A stretch of DNA of 64,000 nt from an uncultured Spartobacteria bacterium (GCA_937901895.1 CALGTD010000108.1:18374-82373), one strand, 5' to 3'. Counted from the stretch's first letter, positions 1-9,076 are shown. The notes: a model not told the origin generated them from the sequence alone. Made by a program: numbers and translations.

Positions 1-1026
1 CAGCGGTTCGATGATCCCGACGGACTGGAGATAAAGCGGGTGGGTGCCGCCCCGCCCGAGTTCCACGAGGAGGGTGTCCTCGATGCGGTCGCGACCGGCC
101 GGCAGAAGCTGGCTCGAGTCGTCGAAATGTCCTCCGGTCTTCGTCGCGTGGAAGAATTTGCCGTGTTCGGCGCGATCGAGACGGAATTCCGTTTTGCCGG
201 CGAGCAACCGACACGACGAGATGCACGGGCCGTCGGATTCGATCAACTCGAACGCAACCTCGCTGCGGTCGGGCGCTCGGAAGGAATGACGGCCGAGCAC
301 GGAGTCGAGCTGCCAGCCGAGCTGACCTGCCAGCCAGCCGAGGAGGAGCAAGGCGGAGACCTTCGAACCCGGCGCGTGCCGGATTTCGACGCGATCGACC
401 TTTTCGAGATAGGGCAGGGCGCAGGAGTTGTCGAAGAACTGAGCGAGGCCCTGTCGCAGGCTGAGAAGGCGGGTCCAGTTCAGATCGCAGAGCACGCTGT
501 GGACGCCGCTGAGCCCGGCGATTCGTCGCACGATGGCGAGCTGTGCGGCCGGGTCGTCCCATGTGCGGCTGTCGAAGATCAGACGGTCGATCCAGCGCCA
601 GAGTTTGGAGTCCAGCGGTTCCCGGAACGGTGCCTGATGCCAGAAACACAGCGGCAGGTCGGAGTCGAGATGGGCGAAGACGACGTTCGACAGCGCGGCG
701 GGGGACCGGCCGTCGAGCTGGAAGGTGATCTGTTCGGAACAAATCTCACGCCGGTTGACCGCGTGGCAGTGGGCGTTGATCCAAGCCTTCGCGCCGGGCT
801 GCTCCGCTTCGCGGTTCGCGTAGATGAGGATGGCGCGGCAGGCGTGTTCGCTCGCGATCTTCGAGATCAACTCGGTATTCGCCGAGACGTCGGATTCCTT
901 TTCCGTGTAGATTGCCAGGTTGATGAGCGACGCGCGCGTCTTGCTGTCGCCAATCTCCTCCCAGAGGCGTCCGAGATCCTTTTCGATCCGGCCGATTTCG
1001 ACCGGCATGCCGGGGGAAATGCTCAC
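1..1026 (-). CDS. opcA: Glucose-6-phosphate dehydrogenase assembly protein OpcA (3' end outside window)
   Basis: The minus strand stays open from a GTG at 1026 to the window edge (342 codons), so the C-terminus is missing. The translation begins VSISPGMPVEIGRIEKDLGR and contains CRAILIYAN, WINAHCH and LPLCFWHQAPF, which I recognise from the OpcA family. Proteins of that family bind and activate or help assemble glucose-6-phosphate dehydrogenase in cyanobacteria and actinobacteria. The GTG start overlaps the zwf stop by four bases (GTGA), which fixes the start and implies translational coupling to its enzyme partner. The plus strand has a long open frame over the same stretch, but it shows no recognisable family and is treated as a shadow. 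Confidence 0.88.
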   Translation of the reverse strand, partial: MSISPGMPVEIGRIEKDLGRLWEEIGDSKTRASLINLAIYTEKESDVSANTELISKIASEHACRAILIYANREAEQPGAKAWINAHCHAVNRREICSEQITFQLDGRSPAALSNVVFAHLDSDLPLCFWHQAPFREPLDSKLWRWIDRLIFDSRTWDDPAAQLAIVRRIAGLSGVHSVLCDLNWTRLLSLRQGLAQFFDNSCALPYLEKVDRVEIRHAPGSKVSALLLLGWLAGQLGWQLDSVLGRHSFRAPDRSEVAFELIESDGPCISSCRLLAGKTEFRLDRAEHGKFFHATKTGGHFDDSSQLLPAGRDRIEDTLLVELGRGGTHPLYLQSVGIIEPL

Positions 1027-2564
1027 AGCCGTCTCCATGCGGCGCCATTGTGGCGCTTGATCAGTTCATCCGCCTCGCTCGGGCCCCAGCTTCCCGCCTC
1101 GTAGAAGGCAATCGGTCCGCCCTCGCCGGACTCCCATGCGGCGCGGATGGCGTCGACGAACTTCCATGCCTCCTCGACCTCGTCGCGGCGGGCAAAAAGC
1201 GTGGCGTCGCCGGCCATCGCGTCGAGCAGCAGTCGCTCGTAGGCTTCGGGCGTCGCCTTGCCGAACGAGGTGCCGTAGTGGAAATCCATCTTCACCGGCT
1301 CGATCCGCATGCTGGAGCCGGGAAGCTTTGCCGACATGCGCAGGGAGACGCCTTCGTCGGGCTGGATGCGAATGACGAGCACATTGTCGTCGATCGATTG
1401 TCCGGTCTGGCGGAAAAGCACCGGTGGCACGCTCTTGAAATGCAGCGCGATTTCGGTGGCGCCCTTCGGCAGGCGCTTGCCGACGCGGATGAAGAAAGGC
1501 ACACCCGCCCAGCGCCAGTTGTCCACATTTGCCTCGAGCGCGACGTAGGTTTCCGTTTCGGAATCCTTCGGAATGTTCTGCTCGTCGCGATAGCCGACGA
1601 CTTCCTTTCCGTTCACGAAACCGGCGGCGTATTGCGCGCGAACGACCGATTTCGCGACCTGTGCGCCGGAAATTCTGCGCAGGGAACGCAGGACCTTCAC
1701 CTTCTCATCGCGAATCGCGTCCGCGGTGAGATCCGTCGGCGGCTCCATCGCGGTGAGGCAGAGGAGCTGGAGCAGATGGTTCTGCACCATGTCGCGCATC
1801 GCGCCCGATTTGTCGTAGTAGCCCGCGCGACCTTCCACGCCGAGCGGTTCGCTCGCCGTGATCTGGACGTGATCCACGTAGCGCGAATTCCAGACCTGCT
1901 CGAAGATCGCATTCGCGAACCGCAGGACCATGATGTTCTGCGCGGTCTCCTTGCCGAGGTAGTGGTCGATGCGAAACGTGTCACGTTCCGCGAAGGCCTC
2001 CTCGACCATGTTGTTGAGCTCAATCGCGGTTGGCAGGTCCGTGCCGAAGGGCTTCTCGACAATGATCCGCACCCAGCCCTTGTCGCTCTTGTTCAAACCG
2101 CTCTTGCGCAGGTTTTCGAGAATGATCGGAAACTGGTCGGGACCGGCCGAAAGATAGAACAGGCGGTTGCCACGGGTGCCGCGATGGGCGTCCAGTTCGT
2201 CCAGCCGCTTCGCGAGCGATTCATACCCGGCGAGATTGTCGAATTCGCTGCGATGATAAAAAATCGAACCGGCAAAGTTCGGCCACAGTTCGTCGTTGAT
2301 CTTTTGACGCGAGAACTTCCGCGCCGCTTCCTCGAGTTCCGAACGGAATTGCTCGTCGCTCTTGTCGCGGCGCGCAAACCCGACCACCGAGATCGATGGC
2401 GGCAGGTTTCCATCCGCGGCAAGGTTGTAGAGCGCGGGGACCAGCTTTCGGTGGGTAAGGTCGCCGGTGGCCCCAAAGATCACGAGCGAGCATGGCTCCG
2501 GCATCGAGCGGCTGAGGAGTCCTTCACGAAGCGGATTTTCGGCGTGATCGTTGGAAGTCGGCAT
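1023..2564 (-). CDS. zwf: Glucose-6-phosphate 1-dehydrogenase
   Basis: This 513-residue enzyme oxidises glucose 6-phosphate to 6-phosphogluconolactone with reduction of NADP+, the entry step of the oxidative pentose phosphate pathway. The nucleotide-binding motif GATGDLTHRK lies at residues 31-40, and the substrate-binding and catalytic signature RIDHYLGKE lies near residue 200. The length is normal for the family. The ATG at 2564 is the first start of the frame, and about 20 residues of non-conserved leader precede the Rossmann strand, so an internal Met at residue 21 is also possible. The gene is followed directly by opcA with a four-base overlap. It diverges from the lipoprotein gene at 2739, so its promoter must lie in 2565-2738. 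Confidence 0.97.
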   Translation of the reverse strand: MPTSNDHAENPLREGLLSRSMPEPCSLVIFGATGDLTHRKLVPALYNLAADGNLPPSISVVGFARRDKSDEQFRSELEEAARKFSRQKINDELWPNFAGSIFYHRSEFDNLAGYESLAKRLDELDAHRGTRGNRLFYLSAGPDQFPIILENLRKSGLNKSDKGWVRIIVEKPFGTDLPTAIELNNMVEEAFAERDTFRIDHYLGKETAQNIMVLRFANAIFEQVWNSRYVDHVQITASEPLGVEGRAGYYDKSGAMRDMVQNHLLQLLCLTAMEPPTDLTADAIRDEKVKVLRSLRRISGAQVAKSVVRAQYAAGFVNGKEVVGYRDEQNIPKDSETETYVALEANVDNWRWAGVPFFIRVGKRLPKGATEIALHFKSVPPVLFRQTGQSIDDNVLVIRIQPDEGVSLRMSAKLPGSSMRIEPVKMDFHYGTSFGKATPEAYERLLLDAMAGDATLFARRDEVEEAWKFVDAIRAAWESGEGGPIAFYEAGSWGPSEADELIKRHNGAAWRRL

Positions 2565-2723
2565 TACGGACGAAAGATGAACAAAACGTGATAGCTGTCA
2601 TGAACCACGGTGACAAGCGGCGCGGAACGGAAGCGCAGGCAACCGCATGAAAATCGCAATCCATCGTCATAGTCCGGATCATCGTCCCGGCACGTCCGGC
2701 ATTGCATTGAATCCCGAAACATG

Positions 2724-2738
2724 GGCGAATATTTCGCC
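2724..2738. promoter_or_regulatory. Perfect inverted repeat abutting the lipoprotein start codon
   Basis: GGCGAA-TAT-TTCGCC forms a perfect 6-3-6 inverted repeat that ends on the base before the ATG at 2739. It covers the place where a ribosome-binding site would sit. As RNA it could be a small translation-blocking hairpin; as DNA it could be an operator half-site pair. No experimental analogue is known to me. Confidence 0.3.
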
Positions 2739-3419
2739 ATGAAAGCATTTTTGCTTCCTGTCTGCGCCGCAATTCTCCTGGCCGGCTGCGAGAAGAGACT
2801 TCCATCCGATCCGCCTGCCCCGCTGCCAGCGGATCCTGCGGTCGAGGTTTCCGCCGCGCCCGCTGAAGAGGGGGGCATGGTCGGGGTCATGGAAACCTCG
2901 CCCGCGGAAGGAGGACCGGCTGCCGCGGTGATCGCGCAGGAGAGGATCGACCTCGATCCGCAGACCCTGGAAAACCAGCGGGTCAAGGAGGAGGTGCTCA
3001 AGCGAATCGACGTGATGCCGGGCCTGACGGGGGAGGAAAAGGACAAGCTCTACGTGCAGGTCGAACGGGCGCGCGCGATGGGGAAGGTGATCACCATTCC
3101 ATTTTCCTCCGGGCGCACCGCGATCAACGAGAGCGACGCGGCGGCGCTGGGCGAAAAACTGAAACTCGGCCAGATCGCGAACCTGACGGACGATCCCACG
3201 GTGGTCTTCGTGGTGCTCGGGTTTGCGGACAAGAAGGGCGATCCGGAGAAGAACCGCGAGATCTCGCTGGCGCGGGCGGAGAGCGTGTTGAAGACGCTGC
3301 GTGACCGGTTTCGGGTCATGAATGTGATGCACGCCGTCGGCATGGGCAGCTCGGAGATGTTCGACGCGGAGAATCTCGACAAGAACCGCGTCGTCGAACT
3401 CTGGGCCGTGCTGCCTTGA
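2739..3419 (+). CDS. OmpA-like lipoprotein
   Basis: From the ATG at 2739 the product is about 226 residues. It starts with a type II signal peptide, MKAFLLPVCAAILLAGC, with lipobox LAGC, so lipid attachment at that Cys is expected. A Pro/Ala/Glu-rich linker follows. The C-terminal half (IPFSSGRTAI, then VVFVVLGFADKKGDPEKN, then LDKNRVVELWAV) follows the OmpA/MotB peptidoglycan-binding plan. A start six codons upstream (2721) would bury the signal peptide and is less likely. The stop overlaps the TTG start of the FHA-ABC transporter (TTGA), so the two are probably made together. A role as envelope anchor for that transporter is inference. Confidence 0.75.
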   Translation: MKAFLLPVCAAILLAGCEKRLPSDPPAPLPADPAVEVSAAPAEEGGMVGVMETSPAEGGPAAAVIAQERIDLDPQTLENQRVKEEVLKRIDVMPGLTGEEKDKLYVQVERARAMGKVITIPFSSGRTAINESDAAALGEKLKLGQIANLTDDPTVVFVVLGFADKKGDPEKNREISLARAESVLKTLRDRFRVMNVMHAVGMGSSEMFDAENLDKNRVVELWAVLP

Positions 3420-5329
3420 GCGATCACGAGACGGCCGCCGGAATCGAGCCGGTCCTGCTGCGCGACGCCCTCGTGCTGGGGCGAGGCGCGGAAGCCGACG
3501 TGTTGCTTCCCCATCCCGCGGTGTCGCGCCGGCATCTGGCGGTTCATGCGAAGGGTTCCGGATGGATTGTCGAAGACCTCGGGAGCAAGAGCGGAAGCTA
3601 CCTGAACGGCCGGTTGTTCCATCGCGAAACCCTTACGTATGGCGATGTCCTCGCGGTCGGGCCTTTTGTGTTCCGCTTCGACGGAAGGCATCTCCGGCAG
3701 TTGCTCGGCGCCGGGGGAATGGAACTCCGGGCAATTGGACTGACGAAGTCCGCCGGAGAGACACGCATTCTGGAGAACATCTCGCTGGAAATCGAGCCGG
3801 GGCAGTTTGTGGGCGTGATTGGCCCGAGCGGGGCGGGAAAGTCCACGTTGCTGGATGCGCTCTGCGCGTTGCGTCCCGCGGATGAGGGGACGGTGTTCAT
3901 CGACGGAAGGAGTCTCTACGAGAATGCGGACGTTCTGCGCGACGAGTTCGGCTATGTGCCGCAGGATGACATCGTGCCGCTGGAGCTTTCGGTGACTGCG
4001 GCGCTGGATTTCAGCGCGAGGCTGCGGCTGCCGAAGGGAACGCCCGCGGCGGAGCGCCGCAGACTTGTTTCGCGAACGATCGATGCGCTCGGTCTGGGAG
4101 AACGGGCGACCACACGGGTGGGCAGTCTGTCCGGTGGCCAACGCAAGCGGGTGAGTGTTGCGGCGGAGTTGTTGAGCCGGCCGAGGCTGCTGTTTCTCGA
4201 TGAGCCGACGTCGGGCCTCGATCCCCTGGCGGAGACCTCGCTCATGGAACTGCTTCGCGGGCTTGCGGCAAACGGTTGCACGATCGTCTGCACGACGCAC
4301 GTGATGGAAAATGCCTATCTTATGGACCGGCTCGCGATCCTGCGGGCGGGCCGGCTTGCTTTCTTCGGCACGCCACATGATGCGCGGGAGCACTTCGGCG
4401 TGGAGCGCCTGACGCAGCTTTACGACCGTCTCGACGCCGCAACGTGGGAGCAAACTCCAGTTGAGGCACCGCAGTCTGACACGAAGGGCGACGAACCCCC
4501 GCTGTCACGTCGCCCGGCCGCGCTGCCAATCCTGTTGCAACGGGAGTGGGCGGTTTTGTGTGCCGATTGGAAAAACCTTCTCCTGGTGCTTGGCCAGCCG
4601 ATTGTGATCGCGCTTTTGGTGACGTGGGTAAGTCGCGATGCGTCGCTGATCCTGTTCTTCGCCTACATCGCGACGTTGTGGTTCGGTTGCGGAAATGCGG
4701 CGCAGGAGATCGTGAAGGAACTTCCGATGTTTCGGCGCGAACGGCTCATCGGACTCGGCCGGCACCCGTATCTGCTTGCGAAGACGCTCTCCATCGCGCG
4801 GGTCACGGTCGCTCAAAGTCTCCTTGTCTACGGCACCATGCAGCTGGGTTCGTGGATGTTTGGTGGCCGGCCGATCGGCGGCGCTGTCGGGTGGCAGATT
4901 GCCGCGCTTGTGGCGACGTCGTTTGCGGCTGCGGGTATCGGGCTGGCGATTTCGGCGTTTGCCCGTTCCGTCCTGCAGGCGGTGATGCTCGTTCCGCTCG
5001 TGCTGATCCCGCAGATCCTTTTCTCGGGTTTCACGCCGCCGGCGGGGGATATGAAACCGGGTCCGTTTGCGGTTTCACGATTGATGCCGAGTGCGGCGGC
5101 GCAAAGTGTGATGGACGTGAGCCTGTTCTGGGGGCGGACGATTCGCGGCGATCTGCGGGTTGATTTCCCATCGACATTCTCCAACCTGAACCGCGATCGT
5201 TCCCTGCGAAATGGCGAGGTCTATATGAAAAGCAAGCCCGCATGGTGCGGGCTTGGCATTCTCGCTTTGTGGTCTGTCGCTACCTACGCGGCGGCGTGGT
5301 TCGCCCTGCGCTGGCGCGAGCGCGGCTGA
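3416..5329 (+). CDS. FHA domain-containing ABC exporter, ATPase and permease in one chain
   Basis: The 637-residue protein has three parts. An N-terminal FHA domain spans about residues 15-95 (LVLGRGAEADVLLPHPAVSRRH, then DLGSKSGSYLNG), a module that binds phosphothreonine peptides. An ABC ATPase follows, with Walker A GPSGAGKST near residue 140, signature LSGGQRKR and Walker B LLFLDEPTSGLD. An ABC-2 type permease with about six membrane segments ends the chain. This is the ABCG order. Mycobacterial Rv1747 has the same FHA-ATPase-permease plan and is controlled by a Ser/Thr kinase, so phospho-dependent control is plausible here, but no kinase gene is visible nearby. The start is TTG at 3416, overlapping the previous stop. 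The 3' end overlaps the convergent SGNH gene by 50 bases. The exported substrate cannot be told. Confidence 0.9.
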   Translation: MSDHETAAGIEPVLLRDALVLGRGAEADVLLPHPAVSRRHLAVHAKGSGWIVEDLGSKSGSYLNGRLFHRETLTYGDVLAVGPFVFRFDGRHLRQLLGAGGMELRAIGLTKSAGETRILENISLEIEPGQFVGVIGPSGAGKSTLLDALCALRPADEGTVFIDGRSLYENADVLRDEFGYVPQDDIVPLELSVTAALDFSARLRLPKGTPAAERRRLVSRTIDALGLGERATTRVGSLSGGQRKRVSVAAELLSRPRLLFLDEPTSGLDPLAETSLMELLRGLAANGCTIVCTTHVMENAYLMDRLAILRAGRLAFFGTPHDAREHFGVERLTQLYDRLDAATWEQTPVEAPQSDTKGDEPPLSRRPAALPILLQREWAVLCADWKNLLLVLGQPIVIALLVTWVSRDASLILFFAYIATLWFGCGNAAQEIVKELPMFRRERLIGLGRHPYLLAKTLSIARVTVAQSLLVYGTMQLGSWMFGGRPIGGAVGWQIAALVATSFAAAGIGLAISAFARSVLQAVMLVPLVLIPQILFSGFTPPAGDMKPGPFAVSRLMPSAAAQSVMDVSLFWGRTIRGDLRVDFPSTFSNLNRDRSLRNGEVYMKSKPAWCGLGILALWSVATYAAAWFALRWRERG

Positions 5330-6110
5330 TGCGGCACCATGTGGCAACCGGGAGGAAAAGTGCCGCGATGAGGAGGAGGCCGACCGTTTCCGGTTCGGGC
5401 ACGGCGAGCAGGGACTCGCGGATCTGCGGGAAGATGATCGCACTTGCGGCGGCTGCCGTGGGATGGACGCCATCGGGGACGTAGGTTTGGAACAGCGCGA
5501 AGTTGCCGTCGAAGATTGGTTTCCAGTTCGCGTAGTGGTCGATGAGTAGCAGGTTCTGCTCTGCGGCGACGGTGCGGTAGACATCGTAATACGCGGCGAG
5601 TTCCGGTCGATACGTCGCTGCAGTGGGATTTGACGCCGAGTTGAAGACCGGATTCATCGTCATGAGGATGATCTCGGCAAACGGATTCTGCGCTCGAATG
5701 CTTGTGATCATGCTCTCGAGATTCGACTTCGCCCGCGCGAGGGTGATTGGCGGGTTCCAGTCGGTCGGATTGTTCGACGCGGAAAAGTTCGTGAACGCGT
5801 CGTTCATCGAAAACTCGATGAATACGGTGTCCGGATGGTGTGCGAGGACGGCGTTCTGGAGGTTCAACACCGCCGTGTTGGACGCTTTCCCCGACTGGCC
5901 GCTGTTGATCACGGTCGCAAGGCCGGGGAAGTCGGCATCCAGCCAGTTTCGGAGGTCCGTGACCCAGCGGCCTGCGGTGGCCTGGGCCGTGAGGCTTGTT
6001 CCATAGGTGACGACGGTCTGCGGTTTTCCATCACGAAGATTTTCGATGAGCTGGGAGGCTTGAAGAGAGGTTGCCAGCAGGAGCGTGAGAAGAATGGAGG
6101 GACGGAACAT
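5280..6110 (-). CDS. SGNH/GDSL-type hydrolase with PEP-CTERM tail
   Basis: The 276-residue secreted protein has an N-terminal signal peptide ending near LQASQ. An SGNH hydrolase core follows: nucleophile block YGTSLT (a GDSL variant), block III MNDAFTN and the Asp-His pair in PDGVHP. Such enzymes deacylate esters or deacetylate glycans. The C-terminus, VPEPETVGLLLIAALF followed by an Arg-rich end, is a PEP-CTERM sorting signal (PEP motif, hydrophobic stretch, basic tail). Its own sortase-like enzyme is not in this window. The gene lies 173 bases downstream of another PEP-CTERM gene on the same strand. Its last 50 bases overlap the FHA-ABC gene tail to tail. Confidence 0.85.
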   Translation of the reverse strand: MFRPSILLTLLLATSLQASQLIENLRDGKPQTVVTYGTSLTAQATAGRWVTDLRNWLDADFPGLATVINSGQSGKASNTAVLNLQNAVLAHHPDTVFIEFSMNDAFTNFSASNNPTDWNPPITLARAKSNLESMITSIRAQNPFAEIILMTMNPVFNSASNPTAATYRPELAAYYDVYRTVAAEQNLLLIDHYANWKPIFDGNFALFQTYVPDGVHPTAAAASAIIFPQIRESLLAVPEPETVGLLLIAALFLPVATWCRISRARASAGRTTPPRR

Positions 6111-6283
6111 GAGCAGGAACTCCGGACGAAATGCTTTCCAAAGAATGCTGCGGGGACCGCTTTGATTAGCAATGGAAACGCCGATACAGGATCGTTTCCA
6201 TCGGGCGAAGCGATCCTCGATGACGCGAGGCGTGCGATCTACAGGCGCACGCGTAGCGGAGGCTTGGGGACTTTTCGGCGGAC

Positions 6284-7791
6284 TCAGCGCCGGGGGCGTG
6301 CGGCGCGTCGGCGAAAGAGAATCACGGTGATCGCCATCGCCACCATGGCCGCACCGGCGGCCGCCGGCTCTGGAACCGCGGTCACTTGAAATCCCAACGA
6401 CGATCCGGTCATCACAAAATAGCCGGCAAACCCCGACGGACCGTCGTAGGAAAAATCCTCCTCGGAAAAGGTCGTCGAGCCAAACAGGACGAGCGTGTAG
6501 AAACCGGGCGCAGCGTCCTCATCCAGGGTGAAGAAAAACTCGAACGTCCCATCGCCGCCGCGCTCGAATATGCCGGCGATGTCGACAAGGCCGGGATCAG
6601 GACCAAGTTCGAAAGTCATCGAACCACCGCCCCCCCATTCCATCGAATCGAGCAGAAGATCGTTGCCTCCAAGGATGATGGACGTCGCGCCGGAAAGATC
6701 GCGGACTGCAACACTGCCGGAGGTGCTTCCGGAAATGTCGAGGATGCCGTTGGCCACGATTGTGGCGTCGTCGGCGCTGGCGGTGTCCCCGAAGAAAATG
6801 CCGCCGGCGGACAGGATCTGCGCGGATCCGCCGGAGGAATTCTCGATAAAGTAGAGGGCGGACGTTCCGTCGATGTAGATGACTGCCGTATCGGCGGTGG
6901 AGTTGCCCGAAAACTCCACGTAACTGCAATCCAACGCATTGATCTCGGCATTCCCGGCGGTTGCGTCGCCTGAGAAGGTCGTGGCGGCCGAGATATTGGA
7001 GATTGTGGCGGTTCCGGCGGTGGCGGTGTCCGTAAAACCCGTGTATCCGCCGGTTTCGTTGAACAGGAGAGCATTACCAGCGGTGGCACCTTGTTTCCTC
7101 CAGCGCTGTTTAGAATCCACGCCTCGTCCGCCGTGCTCGTATCGGTGAAGACGGTCACTCCTTGATCATTCCAGATCATCGCGCCTTGGGCGGTGCTGCT
7201 GTTGTTGAAGGTGGCCTGCGAGCCGGCCAGATTGAAGATTGTTGAACAGCAGGCTGAACTGGGATTGAAGAACGCGATGACGCCGCCGGATTCGTTGAGA
7301 ATGTCGGCATCGTCGGCGCTGGAATTTCCGGAAAAGCTGACCGTGGCAAGGTTCGTCGCGTTGATGGTCGCGGCATTCGCGCCGGCGTCGTTCAGGAAAA
7401 CCAACGCCCCCTTGTCGAGAATAATGGTCGATATGCCGGCGGTGGCGAAGTTGGCGAAATAAAGTGCTCCGCCAGTGACGTGAAAGGTGGGCTCCGATTC
7501 TCCGGTGTTCACGACGCCCGCTCCCACGAACGCCAGAGAATTGCCGGTGGCGATCTCGAACCTGAAGCCGTCGTCCGAAAACTCCGCGGAATTCACCCCG
7601 AACCCTCCGTCCACGTGGATTGTGGTTGTGACCGATGTTGCAAAGATTGCGGTGACCAGGCCATTCGGGACGATGGCCGGGTTCCAGTTCGCCGCGTCAC
7701 TCCAGTTCGCGCTCACCGGGTCGGCGAGCCACGTCTGGGCATGAGCTTCCAGCGCCGCAAATAGAACCACCACCCAAAGGAGCCGCCTCAT
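6284..7791 (-). pseudogene. PEP-CTERM beta-repeat protein split by a single frameshift
   Basis: Two overlapping minus-strand frames carry the two halves of one protein. The first half starts at 7791 with signal peptide MRRLLWVVVLFAALEAHAQ and contains repeats such as FSGNSSADDADILNESGG and FTDTSTADEAWILNSAGG. Just after that it leaves the repeat pattern near 7090-7100. The second half continues the same repeats (GATAGNALLFNETGG onward) in the -1 frame and ends in VPEPAAAGAAMVAMAITVIL plus RRR, a PEP-CTERM signal. An intact product would be about 500 residues. The repeat unit is about 20 residues with consensus near F-x-x-x-(S/T)-(T/S)-A-x-x-A-x-I. The junction (GGA AAC AAG G) is not a canonical slippery heptamer, so mutation or a base-call error is likelier than programmed frameshifting. 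Confidence 0.75.
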
Positions 7792-7856
7792 CGCGGAGAC
7801 ATGCTTTGTTGGTTTTGTTTCTACAAGAATAATCCGGTTAGAAACCAGATGGGACT

Positions 7857-8537
7857 TCAGGCGTTCAGCAGCTTGCGCACGCTTTCCTGATCGGCAGGAC
7901 TCAGCCCGCGTTGAGCAACCAGACTTTCCGCCTTCCCCAGAAAAGCGGCCAATGCCCTAGAATGAACGTCACGCAACGAGGCGCTCGCGTCCAGCCGCAC
8001 CGAGAATTCCGGGTGCCGCTCGTGAAGCTGGTTGAAGATCGCTCGCGCTTCGGAGAGGGCCTGCACTTTTTCGAACTCATTGGGGATATCCCCCCGGATG
8101 CGAACGCGATTCAGGCCGGCGGCGGGATCGACATCGAGCAGCAGGATGAGGTCGGGCCGCGGGACGCGCGCTTCGTTCTGCGCGATGATCTCGAACGGAT
8201 CGATGCCGCGCGCGCCTTGATAGGCCGCCGTGCTCCAGTAGTAACGATCGAGAATGACGACCGCGCCGTATTCGAGCGCCGGGCGGATCGAGCGTCCGGC
8301 GTGATCGATGCGGTCCTTGAGAAAGAATTTGAGCTCCTGCTCGACGCTCAAGCGTCCGGACTTCGCCGACTCGCGAAGCTGCCGCCCATAGCTCAGTCCG
8401 GTCGGTTCCTTCGACAGCGCGCAGGCGATGCCGCGCTCGCCGAGATACTGCGCGAGGAGGGCGGAGATCGTCGTCTTCCCCGCGCCATCCACGCCTTCGA
8501 TCGCGACGAGAATGCCTTGGGGAAGGAGCGGTTTCAT
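7857..8537 (-). CDS. tmk: Thymidylate kinase
   Basis: The enzyme phosphorylates dTMP to dTDP for DNA synthesis. The 226-residue product from ATG 8537 has the P-loop IEGVDGAGKTT near residues 14-24, the DR(Y)Y motif ILDRYYWSTAAYQG and the family's KEPT segment (SKEPTGLSYG). An open extension upstream to 8603 has no conservation and was not used. The Arg-containing FFLKDRIDHAG segment fits the TMP-binding and LID region. The cpYpsA-type gene lies 62 bases upstream on the same strand. Confidence 0.93.
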   Translation of the reverse strand: MKPLLPQGILVAIEGVDGAGKTTISALLAQYLGERGIACALSKEPTGLSYGRQLRESAKSGRLSVEQELKFFLKDRIDHAGRSIRPALEYGAVVILDRYYWSTAAYQGARGIDPFEIIAQNEARVPRPDLILLLDVDPAAGLNRVRIRGDIPNEFEKVQALSEARAIFNQLHERHPEFSVRLDASASLRDVHSRALAAFLGKAESLVAQRGLSPADQESVRKLLNA

Positions 8538-8599
8538 GGCGCGGAGGGTTGCAGAATCGTCGCCGACCGGCAAGCGGCTGGGAACGCCGGATCGACGAT

Positions 8600-9076
8600 T
8601 CAACCCCTTCCTCGAATCCGCAACATCGCGTCAAGCACGCGACGGGCAAACTCCACCGCCCCGGCGTCCTCGGAAGCCCTCGGGCCTGCCACATTGAGGT
8701 TCCGGATCCGGTGGCGGTGAAGGAATCGCGCAAGCAGCAACCCCGCCTCCTGCGGTGTCCAGACGCTTGACGCAAAGATGGCGACCGGTTTCTCGAGCTC
8801 CAGGCAAAAGCGCGCCGTTTGGGCGGTGCCGCCGCGCAGACGTTCGATCGTGCAGAGGATCGCCGTGCCGTCGCTGTCGCGAACATTCCAGAGCGTGCGC
8901 TCGCCGACCGCAGCGGACGGGGTCTCCTGCAAACGGTAGCGTGCGGGGATGGGACCGTTCTCACTGCGACGACCGCGCGGACACCAGCCGCCGTGTGGCA
9001 CGCGGTTGCGAATCGCCCATGCCAGCGCGGCGCGATCGACCCCGGTTTGTCCCCCACTGAGGATCCTCAAGCTCAT
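8600..9076 (-). CDS. Circularly permuted YpsA (cpYpsA/SLOG) family protein
   Basis: The 158-residue protein begins MSLRILSGGQTGVDRAALAW and continues HGGWCPRGRRSENGPIPARY. This is typical of the family once annotated as putative molybdenum carriers and later grouped with YpsA in the SLOG nucleotide-binding superfamily. The Gly-rich SGGQTGVD loop is the expected ligand site. The frame continues open upstream through the tRNA gene, which cannot be coding, so the start was set at ATG 9076; ATG 9094 is also possible. The true ligand and role are unknown. SLOG proteins are proposed to bind nucleotide-derived signals or low-molecular-weight phosphates. Confidence 0.75.
   Translation of the reverse strand: MSLRILSGGQTGVDRAALAWAIRNRVPHGGWCPRGRRSENGPIPARYRLQETPSAAVGERTLWNVRDSDGTAILCTIERLRGGTAQTARFCLELEKPVAIFASSVWTPQEAGLLLARFLHRHRIRNLNVAGPRASEDAGAVEFARRVLDAMLRIRGRG

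Noticed and set aside
1050..2591. A 513-codon plus-strand frame antisense to zwf
   Set aside because: It mirrors zwf codon structure, shows no family motif, and the minus strand is an unmistakable glucose-6-phosphate dehydrogenase.
7080..7120. Programmed -1 frameshifting in the repeat protein
   Set aside because: The junction lacks an X-XXY-YYZ slippery heptamer and I see no obvious downstream stimulatory structure, so a mutation or base error is simpler.
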